From an uncultured Eubacteriales bacterium (GTDB lineage Bacteria; Bacillota; Clostridia; Oscillospirales; QAKW01): a stretch of DNA of 9,518 nucleotides. A program made the position numbers and the translations under genes. The stretch is taken from positions 1 through 9,518 of the forward strand of contig CAKRPM010000034.1 of assembly GCA_934378025.1 (NCBI GenBank). The letters are read 5' to 3'. The notes under the pieces were generated by a model that worked only from the letters and a program-made list of their open reading frames with translations, made no database searches and had not been told where the DNA came from. Positions 7,125 through 9,518 of the stretch are shown piece after piece. Numbering within the stretch: the stretch's first letter is position 1; each line of letters begins with the position of its first letter.

Positions 7125-7472
7125 TTATTCTTCCACATGATCCATGCCCTGTCCCAGAATGGTACGGACATGTTCATCGGCAAGCGAGTAAAAAATGGTT
7201 TTTCCGGAGCGACGGCTTTTCACAAGCTTTGACTGCTTGAGCACACGTAACTGATGGGATATGGCACTGGTGGTCATCCCGAGCACCTGCGCCAGGTCGC
7301 ATACGCAAACCTCCGCTTCAAACAGTACAAATAAAATCTTAATTCTCGTACTGTCTCCGAACACCTTAAACAATTCCGCCAAATCGTACATCTGCTCCTC
7401 TTTCGGCAGCATTGCCTGAATTTTTTCAATGACATCCGTGTGCGCCGCATGGTAGACGGTGACGTCTTTCAT
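7125..7472 (-). CDS. cadC: ArsR/SmtB-family metal-responsive repressor (CadC-like)
   Basis: This 115-residue winged-helix repressor should bind the operator of its own operon and let go when metal binds. Positions count from the ATG at 7472. The DNA-recognition region is GMTTSAISHQLRVLK (65-79). Two metal sites are visible. In the alpha-3 region, Cys56 and Cys58 (motif EVCVCDLA) match the CadC-type soft-metal site, but the N-terminal Cys pair of CadC is replaced by His8 and His11. In the last helix, Asp99, His101, His112 and Glu115 fit exactly the D-x-H-x10-H-x2-E zinc site of SmtB/CzrA. A GTG at 7481 is in frame but abuts the Shine-Dalgarno GAGGAG (7481-7486), so the ATG 8 nt after it is chosen. 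It is the first gene of the operon with the HMA protein and the ATPase. The inducing metals are inferred as Zn, Cd or Pb. Confidence 0.92.
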   Translation of the reverse strand: MKDVTVYHAAHTDVIEKIQAMLPKEEQMYDLAELFKVFGDSTRIKILFVLFEAEVCVCDLAQVLGMTTSAISHQLRVLKQSKLVKSRRSGKTIFYSLADEHVRTILGQGMDHVEE

Positions 7473-7485
7473 CTCAATCACTCCT

Positions 7486-7507
7486 CACTTGAACGATTGT
7501 TCAAGTG
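7486..7507. promoter_or_regulatory. Perfect inverted-repeat operator for the ArsR repressor
   Basis: The arms CACTTGAAC (7486-7494) and GTTCAAGTG (7499-7507) are perfectly complementary around a central GATT. The core TGAAC-N4-GTTCA matches the known ArsR/SmtB/CadC operator type (TGAAC/A with TTCA arms). It begins 1 bp after the -10 box and covers the expected transcription start and the edge of the Shine-Dalgarno, so bound repressor would block initiation directly. Confidence 0.85.
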
Positions 7508-7508
7508 T

Positions 7509-7537
7509 ATTATAGTTCATGTATTCACATTTGTCAA
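7509..7537 (-). promoter_or_regulatory. Perfect-consensus sigma-A promoter of the metal-efflux operon
   Basis: On the minus strand TTGACA (7532-7537) and TATAAT (7509-7514) are both exact consensus and are separated by 17 bp. Such a strong promoter fits a system held off by a tight repressor and opened fully on metal stress. Confidence 0.9.
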
Positions 7538-7555
7538 GCTTTTTTGAAAAATTTA

Positions 7556-7584
7556 TTGCTTTTTCGGGACAAAGCATATATAAT
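7556..7584 (+). promoter_or_regulatory. Putative promoter of the AraC-regulator/isomerase operon
   Basis: TATAAT (7579-7584) is exact, with a weak -35 TTGCTT (7556-7561) at 17 bp. The regulator's ATG is 28 bp downstream of the -10 box, with AGGAGG (7601-7606) between. The weak -35 would suit activation by a bound regulator, though no binding site can be named. It is divergent from the metal promoter, whose -35 box lies 18 bp away. Confidence 0.6.
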
Positions 7585-7612
7585 GAGGGTACATTCCATC
7601 AGGAGGTGCGGC

Positions 7613-8398
7613 ATGTATTCTCTATCCGGCTACGGGGTGTATTTTTCCCCGGAATTTAAACAAAAAAGCCCGTTGCGCATTGTATCGCAATATGAGATTG
7701 AGTTGATCTCGCACTCCAAGGCCGACGGTTTTGTTGACGGAGAAAAATTTCATTATGAAAAGGATCGCGTTTATTTATACGCCCCCGGTCAGCAGCGGCA
7801 ATCCCTGGGGAATTTTCAAGCCTATTATCTGCACTTTTCCTGTTCGGATCCGGAGGTGCGGAAATACCTGGACAGTCTGCCCAATTTTTTGCCGCGCGGC
7901 AATACGCAGCCGATCTATCGCCTTTTTAATGATATCTTCAACGCCATGGCCTACAAACAGCCCGGATACAAATTGCTGGCCAGTGCCAAAATCACCGAAA
8001 TGATTGCGTTTTTGTATGATCTGAATGCGCAAGCTGCCACGGCCGAGGGGAAATACAGCGCCTACACCACCGAAATTTACGACGCGGTGCATTACATGCA
8101 AACGCATTTAAGCGAGCACATTACGCTGGAGCATATTGCCTCCAAGGTGCACCTTTCGCCGAGCTTTTTCCATGTGACCTTCAAAAACATCGTCGGCATG
8201 ACGCCGCACCGTTATTTATTGAACCTACGGCTCGGGACAGCCAAAAGTCTTTTGACCAACAGTAATTTGTCGCTGGCCGTTATTGCCGAACAGAGCGGCT
8301 TTGACTCGCAGGTGTATTTCAATTATATCATCAAAAAAGAATTGGGCGTTACCCCAAAGCAATATCGAGACGCCCATCGAAATAAACATTATTTATAA
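7613..8398 (+). CDS. AraC-family transcriptional regulator
   Basis: This is a 261-residue DNA-binding regulator. The N-terminal part (about 1-155) is beta-rich with a segment like KDRVYLYAPGQQRQ and YYLHFSC that fits the cupin-like sensor domain of the family. The C-terminal 100 residues are the double helix-turn-helix: YMQTHLSEHITLEHIAS with LSPSFFHVTFKNIVGMTPH for the first, and LAVIAEQSGFDSQVYFNYIIKK followed by the family signature GVTPKQYR for the second. ATG at 7613 is chosen because AGGAGG ends 6 nt before it; the frame stays open upstream to 7505, but that part overlaps the divergent operator and promoters. The isomerase-like gene follows after 17 bp, so the two are probably one operon and the regulator likely responds to a sugar related to that enzyme. 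It may also control the hydrolase operon, which is unproven. Confidence 0.9.
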   Translation: MYSLSGYGVYFSPEFKQKSPLRIVSQYEIELISHSKADGFVDGEKFHYEKDRVYLYAPGQQRQSLGNFQAYYLHFSCSDPEVRKYLDSLPNFLPRGNTQPIYRLFNDIFNAMAYKQPGYKLLASAKITEMIAFLYDLNAQAATAEGKYSAYTTEIYDAVHYMQTHLSEHITLEHIASKVHLSPSFFHVTFKNIVGMTPHRYLLNLRLGTAKSLLTNSNLSLAVIAEQSGFDSQVYFNYIIKKELGVTPKQYRDAHRNKHYL

Positions 8399-8415
8399 AA
8401 AGGAGAGCGTAAAAA

Positions 8416-9348
8416 ATGTTACTGAGTGTGCAGACAGAGGGACTGATTTCTCAATTCGGGGTGCGTGAAGGCTACAAAATGATCGCCGACGCCGGTTTTC
8501 AGGCGGTGGACTGGAACATCGATCATGCCTGGAACAACCGCGGCGTATTGGAGCGTAAAAACGGGAAAGTCGTACGCTGCATCTTCGATCAACCGATGGA
8601 GGAAATCTTTGATTTTTACCGGGAAGAGTTGGACGCGATGAAAGAAAACGGACTGGTCATCGGCCAGGCGCACGCGCCCTTCCCCGCTTATAAAACCGAC
8701 GATCCGGATTGGTTTGAATACGCCATTCACATCTACAAAAAGTGCATCGAATTTTGTGAAAAGGTCGGTTGCCCGCATTTGGTCATCCACGGCATTTCCC
8801 GCCGCAAGGCCGAGCCGCAGCTGACCCCCGCACTGATTGACGAGCTGAATGACCGACTGTATGAAAGCCTGCTGGAGGTTTTGAAGGGCAAAAAAATCGT
8901 TGTCTGCATGGAAAACCTCTTTTCGGGCAGAAGTCCCGACCGCAGAGTGGCCGGTCACTGCGCCGACGCGACCGAGGCGGCCGCCTATATTGACAAAATG
9001 AACGAAAAGGCCGGACGAAAAGCCTTTGCCCTTTGCCTGGACACCGGGCATCTGTTTTTACTGCACAAGGATTTTCGCGATTACACCCGCAAGCTCGGCG
9101 AGCGCATTGCCATTTTGCACGTGCATGACAACAGTGCGCAGGCGGACGATCATATCGCCCCCTATGCCGGTGCATTGCCCTGGGCGGAATTTTGCGAGGG
9201 GCTGCACAACGCAGGCTATCGCGGCAACATGAACTTTGAAACCTTTAACGCTTATGACACCGGCAAGGTTCCGCGTGAGCTGGTGCCCGAATTTTTGCGG
9301 CATATCGCTGTTATCGGCAATTACTTTATTAAACAAATTGAAGGGTAA
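8416..9348 (+). CDS. Sugar isomerase/epimerase-like TIM-barrel protein (AP-endonuclease 2 / xylose-isomerase-like fold)
   Basis: This 310-residue protein belongs to the divalent-metal TIM-barrel superfamily that includes IolE, tagatose/psicose 3-epimerases, hydroxypyruvate isomerase and endonuclease IV. Likely metal ligands are Glu166 (CMENLF), Asp209 (LDTGH), His235 (HVHDN) and Glu275 (NFETF); the 26-residue gap between the Asp and His equals that of known ketose 3-epimerases. Other conserved-looking His residues are 86 (QAHAPF) and 125 (VIHGIS). No signal peptide is seen, so it is cytoplasmic. The ATG is preceded by AAGGAG at about 10 nt. It follows the AraC regulator by 17 bp and ends before a strong terminator. 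The superfamily is too broad to name the substrate: a sugar or sugar-phosphate isomerase/epimerase is most likely, and endonuclease IV is unlikely because its larger metal-ligand set is not evident. Confidence 0.85.
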   Translation: MLLSVQTEGLISQFGVREGYKMIADAGFQAVDWNIDHAWNNRGVLERKNGKVVRCIFDQPMEEIFDFYREELDAMKENGLVIGQAHAPFPAYKTDDPDWFEYAIHIYKKCIEFCEKVGCPHLVIHGISRRKAEPQLTPALIDELNDRLYESLLEVLKGKKIVVCMENLFSGRSPDRRVAGHCADATEAAAYIDKMNEKAGRKAFALCLDTGHLFLLHKDFRDYTRKLGERIAILHVHDNSAQADDHIAPYAGALPWAEFCEGLHNAGYRGNMNFETFNAYDTGKVPRELVPEFLRHIAVIGNYFIKQIEG

Positions 9349-9360
9349 CTCCCCTAAATC

Positions 9361-9401
9361 AAAAAAACGCTCCTCCGAGATAATCGGAGGAGCGTTTTTT
9401 T
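9361..9401 (+). terminator. Strong rho-independent terminator after the isomerase gene
   Basis: An 11-bp perfect stem, CGCTCCTCCGA (9368-9378) and TCGGAGGAGCG (9384-9394), closes a GATAA loop and is flanked by seven A and seven T, so pairing can extend to 18 bp. It begins 12 bp after the stop codon and ends the AraC-isomerase operon. Its symmetry allows it to work in both directions. Confidence 0.93.
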
Positions 9402-9518
9402 GCGAAAAGCCCAAAAGAATATTTTAAAAGTAAAATATACATACGTAGCTTTGGAAAAGACTTTTTACATTTTAAGAAAGCTGTTTTGGATTTGTAAAAA
9501 TATATTATTTTATATATA
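9402..9518. other. AT-rich intergenic end of window, no gene seen
   Basis: This stretch is very AT-rich, ending in an alternating TATATA tract, and shows no supported reading frame, RNA gene or clear promoter pair. It is probably the upstream or downstream region of a gene beyond the window. Confidence 0.5.

Noticed and set aside
7473..7481. GTG start at 7481 for the ArsR gene
   Set aside because: The GTG is embedded in the Shine-Dalgarno region, leaving no spacing; the ATG at 7472 is properly spaced.
7505..7612. N-terminal extension of the AraC regulator from 7505
   Set aside because: It would run through the divergent promoters and operator; ATG 7613 has an AGGAGG at ideal distance and begins the conserved protein.

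Overview
The window looks like chromosomal DNA of a low-to-mid GC Firmicute, most likely an anaerobic Clostridia member of a gut or similar plant-sugar-rich habitat. This is inferred from AGGAGG-type ribosome binding sites, near-consensus sigma-A promoters, an ArsR/CadC-type metal operon and cytoplasmic GH3/GH36 sugar hydrolases. The species cannot be named from the sequence alone. No tRNA, rRNA, CRISPR array, transposase or phage gene is visible.

Layout from left to right. (1) Positions 1-322, minus strand: the N-terminal part of a lipoprotein with an Asn/Asp-rich repetitive stalk, cut by the left window edge and preceded by its own promoter. (2) Positions 454-4902, minus strand: a two-gene glycoside hydrolase operon, a GH3 beta-glucosidase-type enzyme followed by a GH36 alpha-galactosidase. 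The second gene's Shine-Dalgarno sequence overlaps the first gene's stop codon, and a strong extended -10 promoter sits at 4951-4979. (3) Positions 5031-7472, minus strand: a metal-efflux operon made of an ArsR/SmtB repressor, a free-standing 72-residue heavy-metal-binding (HMA) protein and a P1B-2 Zn/Cd/Pb-exporting ATPase. It is driven by a perfect-consensus promoter with a perfect inverted-repeat operator just downstream of the -10 box, and it ends in a strong hairpin terminator. (4) Positions 7613-9348, plus strand, divergent from the metal operon: an AraC-family regulator and a TIM-barrel sugar isomerase/epimerase-like protein, 17 bp apart and closed by a strong terminator at 9361-9401. 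Positions 9402-9518 are AT-rich with no gene that I can support.

How the parts work together. The two hydrolases lack signal peptides and so should act in the cytoplasm on imported oligosaccharides, GH36 removing alpha-galactose and GH3 removing beta-linked glucose or a similar sugar. No transporter lies inside the window. The AraC regulator and isomerase-like protein form a separate small sugar-metabolism unit of unknown substrate. The metal operon is self-contained: metal binding to the ArsR protein should release the operator and allow the HMA protein and ATPase to be made.

The window is mostly ordinary. The points most worth a second look are the HMA domain encoded apart from its ATPase, the composite metal sites of the ArsR protein, and the tandemly repeated Asn-rich lipoprotein stalk. 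I see no convincing sign of an entirely new system.
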